The notes: generated by a model from the letters alone, not told the origin. Counted from the stretch's first letter, positions 34,487-43,523 are shown. The stretch: 64,000 nucleotides of DNA from Aestuariimicrobium soli (GCF_051192575.1 NZ_JBPJSQ010000006.1:186001-250000); one strand, 5' to 3'. Program-made: numbers and translations.

Positions 34487-35407
34487 GTGTACACGGTCAG
34501 CCAGGCAGCGGCGCTCTCGGGCGTCGCCACGAGCACCCTGCGCGCCTGGGAACGCCGCTACGGCATCATCCAACCCACCAGGAGCGAGGGTGGGTATCGG
34601 CTCTACGACGCCAACCAGATCGAGATCCTTCGCGAGATGGCCGCCCGCGTGGGCGAGGGCATGCGCGCCGCGCAAGCAGCCGCGAGCCTGACCGCAGGGC
34701 CGGTCGGACGGAATGCCGCAACGCCGACGGACGAGGGTGGAGACTTGGTTGAGGCTGTGTCATCCCTCGACCCGGGACTGCTCTCGTCCACCGTGGATCG
34801 GGCCTTCGGCTCGGGTTCGTTCGACGCCGTCATCAGGTCGTGGCTGATACCCCAACTGGGGCGGATCGGCCAGGCGTGGGCCACCGGCGAGATCTCCGTG
34901 GCACAGGAGCACCAGATCTCGGCGGAGTTGATGCGTGCCCTGTCGAACAGCTTCCACGAGTCGGAAGAAGCAAGCTCGGGGCAGCACGTGGGATCAAGCC
35001 CAGGGCAGCAGGAATCAGGGACGGTGCGACCGGGCAAGGCCGGACCGATCGTCTTGGTGGGCCTGCCGCCGGGCGCGCGTCATGAGATCGCAGTTCTCGC
35101 CTTCGCGACCTGCCTGCGCCGACTCGGTGCACGGGTCGTCTACCTGGGGGCAGATCTACCGGCGAGCGACTGGCGCGAGGCCGCGACGAAGAGCCACGCC
35201 AGAGTGGCGGTGATCGGCGCCCACAGCGACACCGATGCGGCGGCCGCGAACCTTGTGGTCAGGTCATTGTCGAGCCTCTCGCCCCGCGTGCCCGTATGGG
35301 TCGGCGGGAGTGCGCGCGGCGAGGTGAGCGGAGCCACGCCCCTCACGGACGACGTCGTGGACGCCGCACACGAATTGCACCGAGCCATGCTGGCGGGCCG
35401 CGCCTGA
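34487..35407 (+). CDS. CarH/LitR-type cobalamin-dependent photoreceptor repressor
   Basis: The 306-residue regulator has an N-terminal MerR-type HTH (YTVSQAAALSGVATSTLRAW, then ERRYGIIQP and GGYRLYD), a helical light-sensing bundle and a C-terminal B12-binding domain. The photosensory residues of CarH are all present: Trp131, Glu141 and His142 in WATGEISVAQEH, and a lower-ligand His199 in PPGARHEIAV, followed by VVYLGADLP. A 25-residue polar linker separates the bundle from the B12 domain. The GTG at 34487 follows GGAAGGGG. In the dark the family represses carotenoid promoters; light breaks adenosylcobalamin and releases DNA. Confidence 0.93.
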   Translation: MYTVSQAAALSGVATSTLRAWERRYGIIQPTRSEGGYRLYDANQIEILREMAARVGEGMRAAQAAASLTAGPVGRNAATPTDEGGDLVEAVSSLDPGLLSSTVDRAFGSGSFDAVIRSWLIPQLGRIGQAWATGEISVAQEHQISAELMRALSNSFHESEEASSGQHVGSSPGQQESGTVRPGKAGPIVLVGLPPGARHEIAVLAFATCLRRLGARVVYLGADLPASDWREAATKSHARVAVIGAHSDTDAAAANLVVRSLSSLSPRVPVWVGGSARGEVSGATPLTDDVVDAAHELHRAMLAGRA

Positions 35408-35432
35408 CGGGACTCAGCCCGACAGAACGTCC

Positions 35433-35948
35433 TCAATCGTGTAGGGCGTGCGGTTCGTGCGTGCGCGGTTCGTGGGCATGGGCTCGGCCGGTGCCGTGGT
35501 CATACTCATGGGTGAGCGTGTCGATCTCGTCCCAGTCGGGGCCGACCAGCGAGACGGCCGCTGCGGGGAAGAGGCTGTTGTCCTCGCGGTCGATGTGGGC
35601 ACGCAGGGCGTCCTCGAAGAGGTCGAAGACCTGGTGCCGCAGCGTCGGATCGGGCTCGGTCGCCACGCACTCGAGCAGGTCGTCCAGGCCGACGTGTTCG
35701 CCGCACAACTGGGTGACGTAGTCGACGAACTCGTCCTGCTTCTTCATCACGCTGAACAGGCCCACCTCTTCGGCGCCCGTGTGAGGGCCGAGCAGGCCCG
35801 CCACCGCTTCGACTCCGCGGCGGCACTCGTCGGCATCGCCACCCTCGACGGCACGCCGCAGATCTCCCGTGGCGTTGATGATCTCGACGTGCTCGTCCAT
35901 GAATCGACCGATCACGCCGATCGCGTCGCAGCCGCAGTAACTGCACAT
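35433..35948 (-). CDS. Hemerythrin (HHE) domain protein
   Basis: The 171-residue protein folds as a four-helix hemerythrin domain with iron-ligand residues in MDEHVEI, LLGPHTGAEEVGLF, LCGEHVGLDD and RAHIDREDNSLFPAAAV. It starts MCSYCGCDAIGVIGRF, a Cys-rich N-terminus found in a subset of actinobacterial HHE proteins. The C-terminal 20 residues are His-rich. It probably binds a di-iron centre and senses or handles O2 or NO. The ATG overlaps the stop of the DUF2249 gene. Confidence 0.87.
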   Translation of the reverse strand: MCSYCGCDAIGVIGRFMDEHVEIINATGDLRRAVEGGDADECRRGVEAVAGLLGPHTGAEEVGLFSVMKKQDEFVDYVTQLCGEHVGLDDLLECVATEPDPTLRHQVFDLFEDALRAHIDREDNSLFPAAAVSLVGPDWDEIDTLTHEYDHGTGRAHAHEPRTHEPHALHD

Positions 35949-36328
35949 CAGCGGCGCACCATCCGCAGCTTCCAGGCCGCATCGGCACCGTCCGCCTGGG
36001 GTGAGTCGGCGCCGCGCTGGTCGTAGGTGACGGTGAGCGAGTCACCGAAGATGTCGGTGATCTGGCGCAGCAGCGGCTTGGGGTCGTGCGGAGCCACCAG
36101 CACCAGGCCCTTCCCCGGCGTCAGCTGACCCAGCGCGCCGAGGATGGCGCCGTGGCGGATGGCGTGCGGAATCGCCCGCGCGTCGAGTTCGGGGAGCACC
36201 TCGTCGTGGCCGCCACAGCCGCAGCCGGAAGCGGGGGCCTCGCTGAGGGGCAGTTCGCGCCTGGTGGTCTCGGCGCTGGGCAGGTCGGTGAGATCGGTGG
36301 TGGGCAGGTCGGGTGTCGTGATGTCCAT
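35948..36328 (-). CDS. DUF2249 (TusA-like) protein
   Basis: The 126-residue protein has DELDARAIPHAIRH-type features (LPELDARAIPHAIRHGAIL), a turn, then GLVLVAPHDPKPLLRQI and a final beta strand, WKLRMVRR, as in DUF2249. A CGCGG cluster precedes the domain. DUF2249 proteins are regularly linked to hemerythrins and to denitrification or NO response. The start lies six bases after a TAAACC -10-like box and the gene is coupled to the hemerythrin gene by ATGA. Confidence 0.83.
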   Translation of the reverse strand: MDITTPDLPTTDLTDLPSAETTRRELPLSEAPASGCGCGGHDEVLPELDARAIPHAIRHGAILGALGQLTPGKGLVLVAPHDPKPLLRQITDIFGDSLTVTYDQRGADSPQADGADAAWKLRMVRR

Positions 36329-36433
36329 GTCACAGGTTTACCCACTCCTCCTGTGCAAACTCCCAGCGGGGTGCCCTATCCCGACCCCGCGACCAGCCGC
36401 CGAGGCTCACATGGCAGCGCAACCACGAAACCC

Positions 36434-36463
36434 TTGACACCCCCGAGCGCCGCTTTGTATCGT
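36434..36463 (+). promoter_or_regulatory. Promoter of the sugar-uptake operon
   Basis: TTGACA (36434-36439) is followed by an 18-base spacer and TATCGT (36458-36463). The predicted start near 36470 gives a leader of about 190 bases before the first permease gene. Confidence 0.6.
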
Positions 36464-36525
36464 TCCATTCACGAGCAGGGGCCACCGTCGGCACCGGATG
36501 CTCGGTCAGTCAAGGAAGACACCCA

Positions 36526-36537
36526 GGGAACGTTCCC
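36526..36537. promoter_or_regulatory. LacI-type operator palindrome
   Basis: GGGAACGTTCCC is a perfect 12-bp palindrome with the central CG of LacI-family operators (compare the CebR box, TGGGAGCGCTCCCA). It lies downstream of the predicted start of the ABC operon. No LacI-family gene is in the window. Confidence 0.5.
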
Positions 36538-36559
36538 GCACCGCCAGATCGCACCGCCC

Positions 36560-36603
36560 ACCGCATCACCACCGCATCACCACTGCATCACCAGCGCAGC
36601 ACC
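36560..36603 (+). repeat. Four 11-bp direct repeats in leader
   Basis: ACCGCATCACC occurs twice perfectly and twice imperfectly (ACTGCATCACC, AGCGCAGCACC) in tandem. The one-helical-turn period is compatible with a protein-binding array, but chance slippage is possible. Confidence 0.5.
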
Positions 36604-36663
36604 CCGGGCATCCGCGGCCACCAATGGCAACGCAAACATTCCCCCGAGAGCGAGGACCGGTAC

Positions 36664-37665
36664 GTGGCGACAGCAACCCCCGAACCCACCGCAGGGGCAG
36701 CACGCGCCCGCACCCGTGAGCGGCGCGGACGAGATTCCCGCCCGTCGACGGGCCCAAGCTTCTGGAAGGGCATGCGGCACAGCAAGACCCTGCTGTTGAT
36801 GTGCCTGCCGGCCATCCTGTTCTTCCTGGTGTTCGCCTACGGCCCCATGCCGGGTGCCTACATCGCGTTCACCAACTTCAACTACCGCGACGGCATCTTC
36901 GGCAGCCCCTTCGTGGGCATGCGCAACTTCGAGTTCCTGATCAAGTCGGGCCAGTTGTGGCTGCTCACCAAGAACACGGTGCTCTACAACCTCGCCTTCA
37001 TCGTGATCGGCAACGTGCTGCAGATCGCGCTCGCACTGATGCTCAACGAGATTCGCTCGAAGTACTTCAAGAAGGTCAGCCAGACGCTGATGTTCCTGCC
37101 CTACTTCGTCTCGGTGGTGCTGATCGGCGTGATCGCGTTCAACCTGCTGAACTACGACACCGGCGCGGTCAACGCCCTCGTCAAGGCCACCGGCGGCGAC
37201 CCGATCAAGATCTACTCCCAGGCCGGGCTGTGGCCGTTCATCATCATTCTCGCCCACCTGTGGCAGTCCACCGGCTACGGCTCCATCGTCTACTTCGCGG
37301 CCATCATGGGCCTCGACAGTTCGATGTTCGAGGCCGCCGCCATCGACGGCGCCTCGGCCTGGCAGCGCATTCGCTACATCATTCTGCCGAGCCTCAAGCC
37401 CACCTTCGTGATTCTGCTGCTGTTCTCGCTGGGCGGCATCATGCGCGGCAATTTCGGTCTGTTCTGGAACCTCGTCGGCAACAACGCCCAGCTCTACCAG
37501 ACCACCGACATCATCGAAACCAGCGTCTATCGCATGCTCACGTCGCAGAACAACTTCACCACCTCGACGGCGGTGGGTCTGTACCAGTCCCTGTTCGGAT
37601 TCCTGTTGGTGATGACGGTCAACTGGATCGTCCGTCGTATCAATGCCGACTACGCCCTCTTCTGA
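36664..37665 (+). CDS. ABC sugar transporter permease, LplB type
   Basis: The 333-residue membrane protein has six helices and the binding-protein-dependent permease motif EAAAIDGASAWQRIRYIILPSL, where the EAA loop contacts the ATPase. MGLDSSMFEAA and the preceding YFAAIMGL are typical of the LplB/polysaccharide permease branch. The GTG start is followed by a 40-residue polar N-terminus. It begins an operon with a second permease and a binding lipoprotein; no ATPase gene is present, as is common where one shared MsmX-like ATPase serves several importers. Confidence 0.9.
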   Translation: MATATPEPTAGAARARTRERRGRDSRPSTGPSFWKGMRHSKTLLLMCLPAILFFLVFAYGPMPGAYIAFTNFNYRDGIFGSPFVGMRNFEFLIKSGQLWLLTKNTVLYNLAFIVIGNVLQIALALMLNEIRSKYFKKVSQTLMFLPYFVSVVLIGVIAFNLLNYDTGAVNALVKATGGDPIKIYSQAGLWPFIIILAHLWQSTGYGSIVYFAAIMGLDSSMFEAAAIDGASAWQRIRYIILPSLKPTFVILLLFSLGGIMRGNFGLFWNLVGNNAQLYQTTDIIETSVYRMLTSQNNFTTSTAVGLYQSLFGFLLVMTVNWIVRRINADYALF

Positions 37666-37685
37666 GCCGGACGAAGGAGCCTGAC

Positions 37686-38705
37686 ATGAGCACAGCACAC
37701 GTCACCGGCGCTGGCATTCCGGCGGCCGGCACCACCGACACCGACGCGGTCACTCCCGGCGGACCCAGCCTGGGTACCCCCGACCTGACCGGCACCACCA
37801 TGCCGAGCGGGCCTCGCAAGATGAAGCTCGACAGTTCCGAGGTGGCCCTGCGGACGATCTCGTACGTCACCGTGGGCATCTTCGCGATCCTGTGCGCGCT
37901 GCCCTTCCTGCTGATCATCTCGGCGTCGTTCTCGAAGGAGTCGCTGATCATGGAACACGGCTTCAGCCTGTTCCCCCGCGGCTTCTCGACCGACGCCTAC
38001 GAGCTGATCTTCCGCTCGCCGCGGCAGATCGTGGGCAGCTACGCGGTCACGGTCATCATGACAGTGGCCGGTTCGGCGCTCGGCCTGGCCATCACCGCGA
38101 TGACCGGCTACGCGCTGCAGCGCAAGGACTTCCCGATGCGCAACCACATCTCGTTCTTCATCTACTTCACGACGTTGTTCTCGGCGGGCCTGGCCCCCAC
38201 CTACCTGTGGGTGGCCGTGACCCTGGGACTGCGCGGCAACTACCTGGCCGTCTTCCTGCAGCTGCTGCTGTCGCCGTGGCTGATCATCCTGATGAAGAAC
38301 TTCGCACGCTCGGTGCCCTACGAGGTGATCGAGTCGGGGAAGATCGACGGCGCTGGCGACTTCCGCATCTTCGCCCAACTGGTGCTGCCGATGCTCAAGC
38401 CGGCCCTGGCCACGATCGGCCTCTTCCTCGCGCTGGGCTACTGGAACGAGTGGTACCTCAGCTCGCTGTACCTCGGCAGCACCGTCGAGTTCAAGCCGCT
38501 GCAGTACTACCTCTACAACATCATCAACACCGCCAATGCCCTGCGCACCTCGGTGGCCGGCGCCAACGTCACCATCACCGACCTGCCCAGCAACACCCTG
38601 AAGATGGCCAGCGCAGTCGTCGCGACGGGTCCGATCATCCTGCTCTACCCGTTCGTGCAGAAGTACTTCGTCAGCGGCATCACCGTCGGCGCCGTCAAGG
38701 GCTGA
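37686..38705 (+). CDS. ABC sugar transporter permease, YtcP/CarB type
   Basis: The 339-residue membrane protein starts at an ATG preceded by AAGGAG and has a 50-residue polar N-terminus, then six helices. The EAA-like loop reads IESGKIDGAGDFRIFAQLVLP, where the usual Glu-Ala-Ala is replaced by Glu-Ser-Gly. FFIYFTTLFSAGLAPTYL is typical of partners of LplB. Together with the preceding permease it forms the membrane channel of the importer. Confidence 0.9.
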   Translation: MSTAHVTGAGIPAAGTTDTDAVTPGGPSLGTPDLTGTTMPSGPRKMKLDSSEVALRTISYVTVGIFAILCALPFLLIISASFSKESLIMEHGFSLFPRGFSTDAYELIFRSPRQIVGSYAVTVIMTVAGSALGLAITAMTGYALQRKDFPMRNHISFFIYFTTLFSAGLAPTYLWVAVTLGLRGNYLAVFLQLLLSPWLIILMKNFARSVPYEVIESGKIDGAGDFRIFAQLVLPMLKPALATIGLFLALGYWNEWYLSSLYLGSTVEFKPLQYYLYNIINTANALRTSVAGANVTITDLPSNTLKMASAVVATGPIILLYPFVQKYFVSGITVGAVKG

Positions 38706-38789
38706 CACCCACCCTCGTCCGCCCATTCACCAACACCTCATCCAGCAACGCCAACCACCAGCAAGTCCCGTCGAAAGTCAAGGAAAATC

Positions 38790-40361
38790 ATGTTCCACAC
38801 CGCACTCTCCCGTCGTGCCGTCCTCGGATCCGTCGCCGCAGCTGCGGCCGCCACCACCCTCGCCGCGTGCAGCAAGGGGGGCAGCGGTGACAGCGTCGAC
38901 GAGAACACCCAGGTCAAGATCACCATGCTCGTGCTGGGCGACAAGCCAACCAACGGGCGCTACCAGAAGATGCTCGAGAAGCTGAACCCGATCCTCACCG
39001 AGAAGGTCAAGGCCACCCTCGACCTGTTCTACGTGGAATGGGCCGACTGGCAGACCCAGTACAACGTGCAGCTGCTGTCGGGCGACTCGAAGATCGACCT
39101 GATCACCACCGCCACCGACTGGCTGTTCGGCTGGGAGAACGCCCAGAAGGGCGCCTTCTACGCCATGGACGAGGACATCCTCAAGACCAACGCCCCCAAG
39201 ACCTGGGAGCAGGTCAACTCCAAGGGCGACTGGGACCTCTGCAAGCTGCCCGACGGCAAGATCTACTTCATGCCGGAGGACAACTACACCCAGTGGACGA
39301 ACCACGGCTACTTCTACCGCGAGGACTGGGCCAAGGAGGCCGGCCTGGCCGACGGCAAGGCACAGACCTGGGACGACCTGACCACCTACTTCACCTGGGT
39401 GAAGCAGAACCAGAAGAAAGCCTTCCCGTGGGATGTGGCCGGCGCCAACGAGACCCCGCTGACCGGTTACCTGCAGGGCCACACCGACGGCCAGACCATC
39501 CAGCAGCTGTCGGCCGGCAACTACTACCCCTTCCAGACCACCGCCGCCGATCCCTACACCGTCGGATCGTGGTACGCCGAGTCGTCGGAGCTGATCGACG
39601 CCGCCAAGATCGCCAAGCAGTGGGGCGAGTTGGGCGTCTGGCGCGAGGACGCCCTCAACTACGACGGCGACACCCGCGAGGAGTTCCTGTCAGGCCTGTC
39701 GGGTGCCGACCAGCACCACACCCAGACCTACCTCGGCCTGATCACCTCGATGAAGGAGCGCCAGCCCAACGCCGGCGTCAACATGTTCTGGTTCGGTCAG
39801 GAGAACAAGAACATCTTCCGCGACATCAAGACCCACGGTGCGATGGCCGTCGCCGCGAACTCGAAGAACCCCTCCCGAGCGCTCAAGGTCTACGACCTGC
39901 TGCGCAACGACGAGGAGTGCTACCGCCTGCTGAACTTCGGCATCGAGGGCACCGACTACGTCATCACCAGCGACAACAAGCTCGACACCCCCAAGGGCTA
40001 CGACGCCTCGAAGGACTCCCTCGGCACCAACTTCTGGGCCGGCCGCATGGACGAGTTCGAGCTGCCGCGCGTGAGCGAGCCGGCCAACAAGGCGGAGATC
40101 TTCAAGGAGTTGGATGGCATGGCGAAGGACTACCCGTACTCGACCCTGCAGTTCGACAAGACCAACCTCGACTCGACCCTGGCCGCCATGGGTTCGGTGT
40201 TCTCGCAGTACATCCCGCAGCTGCAGTACGGCAAGTTCGCCGACCCCGAGAAGGCCATCACCGAGATGCGTGACAAGCTCAAGCAGGCCGGCTACGAGGA
40301 CGCCAAGAAGGAGATCCAGGCCCAGCTCGACAAGTGGGCCACCGACAACAAGCTGAAGTGA
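38790..40361 (+). CDS. Extracellular solute-binding lipoprotein (DUF3502-type)
   Basis: The 523-residue binding protein has a Tat-like signal (LSRRAVLGSVAAAAA) and lipobox LAAC with Cys27, so it should be lipid-anchored outside the membrane. The mature part has the two-lobe family 1 fold, with YFYREDWAKEAGL and NPSRALKVYDLLRNDEECY; length and C-terminal region match the LipO-like proteins that pair with LplB/YtcP permeases. AAGGAA precedes the ATG. Ligand is probably an oligosaccharide from plant or microbial polysaccharide. Confidence 0.9.
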   Translation: MFHTALSRRAVLGSVAAAAAATTLAACSKGGSGDSVDENTQVKITMLVLGDKPTNGRYQKMLEKLNPILTEKVKATLDLFYVEWADWQTQYNVQLLSGDSKIDLITTATDWLFGWENAQKGAFYAMDEDILKTNAPKTWEQVNSKGDWDLCKLPDGKIYFMPEDNYTQWTNHGYFYREDWAKEAGLADGKAQTWDDLTTYFTWVKQNQKKAFPWDVAGANETPLTGYLQGHTDGQTIQQLSAGNYYPFQTTAADPYTVGSWYAESSELIDAAKIAKQWGELGVWREDALNYDGDTREEFLSGLSGADQHHTQTYLGLITSMKERQPNAGVNMFWFGQENKNIFRDIKTHGAMAVAANSKNPSRALKVYDLLRNDEECYRLLNFGIEGTDYVITSDNKLDTPKGYDASKDSLGTNFWAGRMDEFELPRVSEPANKAEIFKELDGMAKDYPYSTLQFDKTNLDSTLAAMGSVFSQYIPQLQYGKFADPEKAITEMRDKLKQAGYEDAKKEIQAQLDKWATDNKLK

Positions 40362-40401
40362 TCGTGGCCGGTTGACCCGGCCGTCCACCCAGCCCGAACC
40401 C

Positions 40402-40436
40402 GGACGAGGGGCCGTACCCTCCGCGGCCCCTCGTCC
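40402..40436 (+). terminator. 13-bp perfect hairpin between binding-protein and DUF624 genes
   Basis: GGACGAGGGGCCG and CGGCCCCTCGTCC pair perfectly around a nine-base loop. No T-tract follows, and the DUF624 start is only 21 bases away, so partial termination or protection of the upstream mRNA end is likelier than full termination. Confidence 0.6.
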
Positions 40437-40457
40437 ACCCTCCCGAAGGACCCCGCC

Positions 40458-41111
40458 GTGGCCAACCTGCTCAGCCCGTACTCGCCCTTGTCGCGGTTCC
40501 TGGCCAAGCTCGCCGACGTCATGGTGCTGAACCTGTTGTTCATCGCCACCTCGCTGCCGGTGGTCACCCTCGGCGCCTCGCTCACCGCCCTCAACGACAC
40601 CGCCATGCGGCTGGTCACCGACGACTACGAGTCGGTCTCGCGCCGCTACCTCGACTCGTTCCGCGCCAACTTCAAGCAGGGGACGATCCTGGGCGTCATC
40701 TGCCTGCTGCTGCTCGCGGTGGTGGGCGCCTGGTGGGTGGTCGCCGAGAACCTCAACGTCTCGACGGGGTGGCGGATCGTCCTGTGGATCGGGGTGATCT
40801 GGTTCGGGTTCCGGGTGGTCTCGACCATCCTGTTCGTCTTCCCCTACCAGGCCACCTTCGAGAACTCCGTGCCCGAGGTGCTCAACATCTCGCGCCGCAT
40901 GTCGGCCCGCCACGGGGTGTCGGCGTTCACCGTCGCCCTGGTCTCCGTGCTCGCCGTCGTGGTCTCGGTCTGGTACCCGATCGCCGTCGGCTGGGGCATC
41001 GCCTGGCTGGCGTTCGGTTTCGCCGGCATCGCCTTCCTGAACGCGACGGTCTTCGTCCGCGTCTTCCGCCGCTACGGCGCCTTCCCCGACACTCCCCCTG
41101 CCATGAACTGA
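40458..41111 (+). CDS. DUF624 (YesL-like) membrane protein
   Basis: The 217-residue protein starts at a GTG after CCGAAGGA and has five membrane helices. NLLFIATSLPVVTLGASLTAL followed by DYESVSRRYLDSFRANFKQG is the DUF624 pattern. YesL-like proteins accompany LplB-type sugar importers in many Gram-positive bacteria; their function is unknown. The GH2 gene follows after 12 bases. Confidence 0.85.
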   Translation: MANLLSPYSPLSRFLAKLADVMVLNLLFIATSLPVVTLGASLTALNDTAMRLVTDDYESVSRRYLDSFRANFKQGTILGVICLLLLAVVGAWWVVAENLNVSTGWRIVLWIGVIWFGFRVVSTILFVFPYQATFENSVPEVLNISRRMSARHGVSAFTVALVSVLAVVVSVWYPIAVGWGIAWLAFGFAGIAFLNATVFVRVFRRYGAFPDTPPAMN

Positions 41112-41123
41112 GGTTTGCCCCGC

Positions 41124-43523
41124 ATGTCTGACCACACCCTCACCGACTGGGTCTTCCTGCTCGGTGACGACGCCGACGCCTGGAAGAAGAGTACCGACGA
41201 GTCCCACTTCCGCGCCGTCCGCGTGCCCCACGACTGGGCCGTGGAACTCGATTTCGACCAGACCGCCTCCAGCGGCACGGGGTACCTGCCCGGCGGGGTC
41301 GGCTGGTACCGCTGCCACGCCTCCATCGCCGACCTGGGGCTGCGCGACGGCGACCATCTGCGGCTCGTCTTCCACGGCGTCTACAAGAACGCCGACGTGT
41401 GGGTGAACGGTTACCACCTGGGCGGTCGGCCCAACGGGTGGTCGACGTTCAGCTTCGACCTGACCGAGATCCTCGGCTACGCGCCGGACGACGACCTGGT
41501 GATCGCCGTGCGCGTCGAGCGCCACGACCTGGCCGATTCCCGCTGGTACAACGGCACTGGCCTCACCCGCCGGGTCGACCTGCAGGTGCGCGGTTCGGTC
41601 GCGGTGGCCGAGCACGGGTCCATGCTCGTCACCACGAGCGCGGACGAGAACCTCGCCGTCGTCGAGCTCAGCCAGACCGTGGTGAACCACACCGACGAGG
41701 CCCGCGAGGTGGTGGTCACCCACACCCTCCAGCGTCGCGCCACCGACGGGGTCGAGGAGTCGACGGTGGCCACCCGCAGCCACCGCCTGTCGCTGACGGC
41801 CCGCGAGCGCGCCGACCTGCACTCCACGGAGCACGTCTCCTCGCCGGCGCTGTGGTCGGACGAGCACCCGCACCTGCACGAGTGGGTGACCGTGGTCACC
41901 TCGTCCGACGGGGTGGAGCTCTCCCGGGAGACCGCGGTGGTGGGCCTGCGGACCCTGGCGTTCGACACCGACGACGGGTTCTTCGTCAACGGCGAGCCGC
42001 GCACCCTGAAGGGGGTCTGCCTGCACGAGGACGCCGGACCGCTGGGCGTCGCCGTGCCGAAGGAGGTGTGGCTGAGGCGGCTGCAGACGCTGCAGTCTGG
42101 TGGCTGCAACGCGGTCAGGATGGCCCACAACCCCCACTCGCCGGAGCTGTACGACCTCTGCGACGAGCTCGGACTGTTCGTCATCGACGAGGCCTTCGAC
42201 GAGTGGGAGAGCCCCAAGAACAAGTGGTGGCAGGGGCACAACGTCTACCCGCCGAAGCTGCAGGGTTACGCCAAGGACTACCCGGCGTGGCACGAGGCCG
42301 ACCTGGTGGCGATGGTCGAGGCCAACAAGCTGCACCCCAGCGTGATCGCCTGGAGCATCGGCAACGAGATCGACTACCCGAACGACCCCTACGCCAGCCC
42401 GCTGTTCAACGAGATGACCGGCAACAACGACGCCAACAAGCCGGCGGCCGAGCGGGTCTACGACCCCAACCGGCCCGACATCCGCCGGCTCACGACGCTG
42501 GCGGGTGAGCTGATCGACATCGTCAAGCGCCACGACCCGTCGCGTCCGGTCACACTGGCGGCCGCGTTCCCGGAGCTGTCGAGCCGCACCGGGCTGCTCG
42601 ATCGGCTCGACCTGATCGGCTACAACTACAAGGAGCACCTCTACGTCGACGACCATGCGCGGTTCGTCGACCAGCCGCTGCTGGGCTCCGAGAACGGCCA
42701 CGGGTGGGCCGAGTGGCGCGCCGTCACCGACCACCCCTTCATCTCGGGACAGTTCCTGTGGACCGGCATCGACTACCTGGGCGAGACCCACGGCTGGCCG
42801 AGCCACGGGTCGGGCGCCGGACTGCTGACCACGGCGGGCTTCCCCAAGCAGCGCTTCCACCTGCGCCGTTCGTGGTGGTCGGAGTCGTTGGTGGTGCATC
42901 TCGCCACCCGGCCGGTGGCCGACGAGGTGGACGCGGACAGCGAGTGGCGGCGTCCGTTCGCTCGGGTGTGGTCTTCGGTGGGTGCGGGCGAGGGGGCGGA
43001 CGAGCTCGAGGTGGCGGTCTTCTCCAACGCCGACGAGGTCGAGCTGACCTGCGGTGATGCCACCGTCGAGCTGACCTTCGACGACGAGCGCGGGTACTTC
43101 CGCGGACGAGCGAACCCCGCCGGGGGTGTGCTGCGGGCGGTCGCGCGCCGCGGCACCGACGAGGCGACGGACGAACTGGAGGCGTCCGGAGTGGCGGCGG
43201 CGCTCACGGTGGACGAGTGGACGCCCGCGCCGTCGGCGGCCCGGGTGAGCGGGGAGGTGCACCAGCTCGAGCTGACCCTGGTGGACGAGTCGGGTCGCGT
43301 GGTCGAGGGAGCCGACAATCAGGTCGAGGTTTCGGTGACGGTGGACGGGCCGACGCTGCTGGGCCTCGACAACGGCGATCTGGCCGACACCACGGCCTAC
43401 CGCGAGCCCCGGCGACGCACCTTCGAGGGGCGAGCCATCGTCTACGTGCGGGGGTCCGGTGCGGTGACGGTGCATCCAGAGGGACTGCCCCCGGTGACGG
43501 TCCAGGTTCCCGGCCACCGCTGA
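41124..43523 (+). CDS. Glycoside hydrolase family 2 enzyme (beta-galactosidase-like)
   Basis: The 799-residue protein has the GH2 order: N-terminal sugar-binding domain (VPHDWAVE, GVGWYRCHASI, GVYKNADVWVNG), an immunoglobulin-like domain (about 190-285), a TIM barrel (GVCLHEDAGPLG, CNAVRMAHNPHSPELYDLCD) and C-terminal beta domains. The acid/base Glu415 is in SIGNEID and the likely nucleophile Glu523 in GSENGHGWAEW. There is no signal peptide, so it cleaves imported oligosaccharides in the cytoplasm. ATG 41124 is used; a TTG nine bases earlier is possible. It ends the importer operon. Confidence 0.9.
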   Translation: MSDHTLTDWVFLLGDDADAWKKSTDESHFRAVRVPHDWAVELDFDQTASSGTGYLPGGVGWYRCHASIADLGLRDGDHLRLVFHGVYKNADVWVNGYHLGGRPNGWSTFSFDLTEILGYAPDDDLVIAVRVERHDLADSRWYNGTGLTRRVDLQVRGSVAVAEHGSMLVTTSADENLAVVELSQTVVNHTDEAREVVVTHTLQRRATDGVEESTVATRSHRLSLTARERADLHSTEHVSSPALWSDEHPHLHEWVTVVTSSDGVELSRETAVVGLRTLAFDTDDGFFVNGEPRTLKGVCLHEDAGPLGVAVPKEVWLRRLQTLQSGGCNAVRMAHNPHSPELYDLCDELGLFVIDEAFDEWESPKNKWWQGHNVYPPKLQGYAKDYPAWHEADLVAMVEANKLHPSVIAWSIGNEIDYPNDPYASPLFNEMTGNNDANKPAAERVYDPNRPDIRRLTTLAGELIDIVKRHDPSRPVTLAAAFPELSSRTGLLDRLDLIGYNYKEHLYVDDHARFVDQPLLGSENGHGWAEWRAVTDHPFISGQFLWTGIDYLGETHGWPSHGSGAGLLTTAGFPKQRFHLRRSWWSESLVVHLATRPVADEVDADSEWRRPFARVWSSVGAGEGADELEVAVFSNADEVELTCGDATVELTFDDERGYFRGRANPAGGVLRAVARRGTDEATDELEASGVAAALTVDEWTPAPSAARVSGEVHQLELTLVDESGRVVEGADNQVEVSVTVDGPTLLGLDNGDLADTTAYREPRRRTFEGRAIVYVRGSGAVTVHPEGLPPVTVQVPGHR

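Noticed and set aside
36560..36603. CRISPR or iteron origin
   Set aside because: Only four 11-bp units, two of them imperfect, inside an operon leader, with no replication gene or AT-rich stretch.
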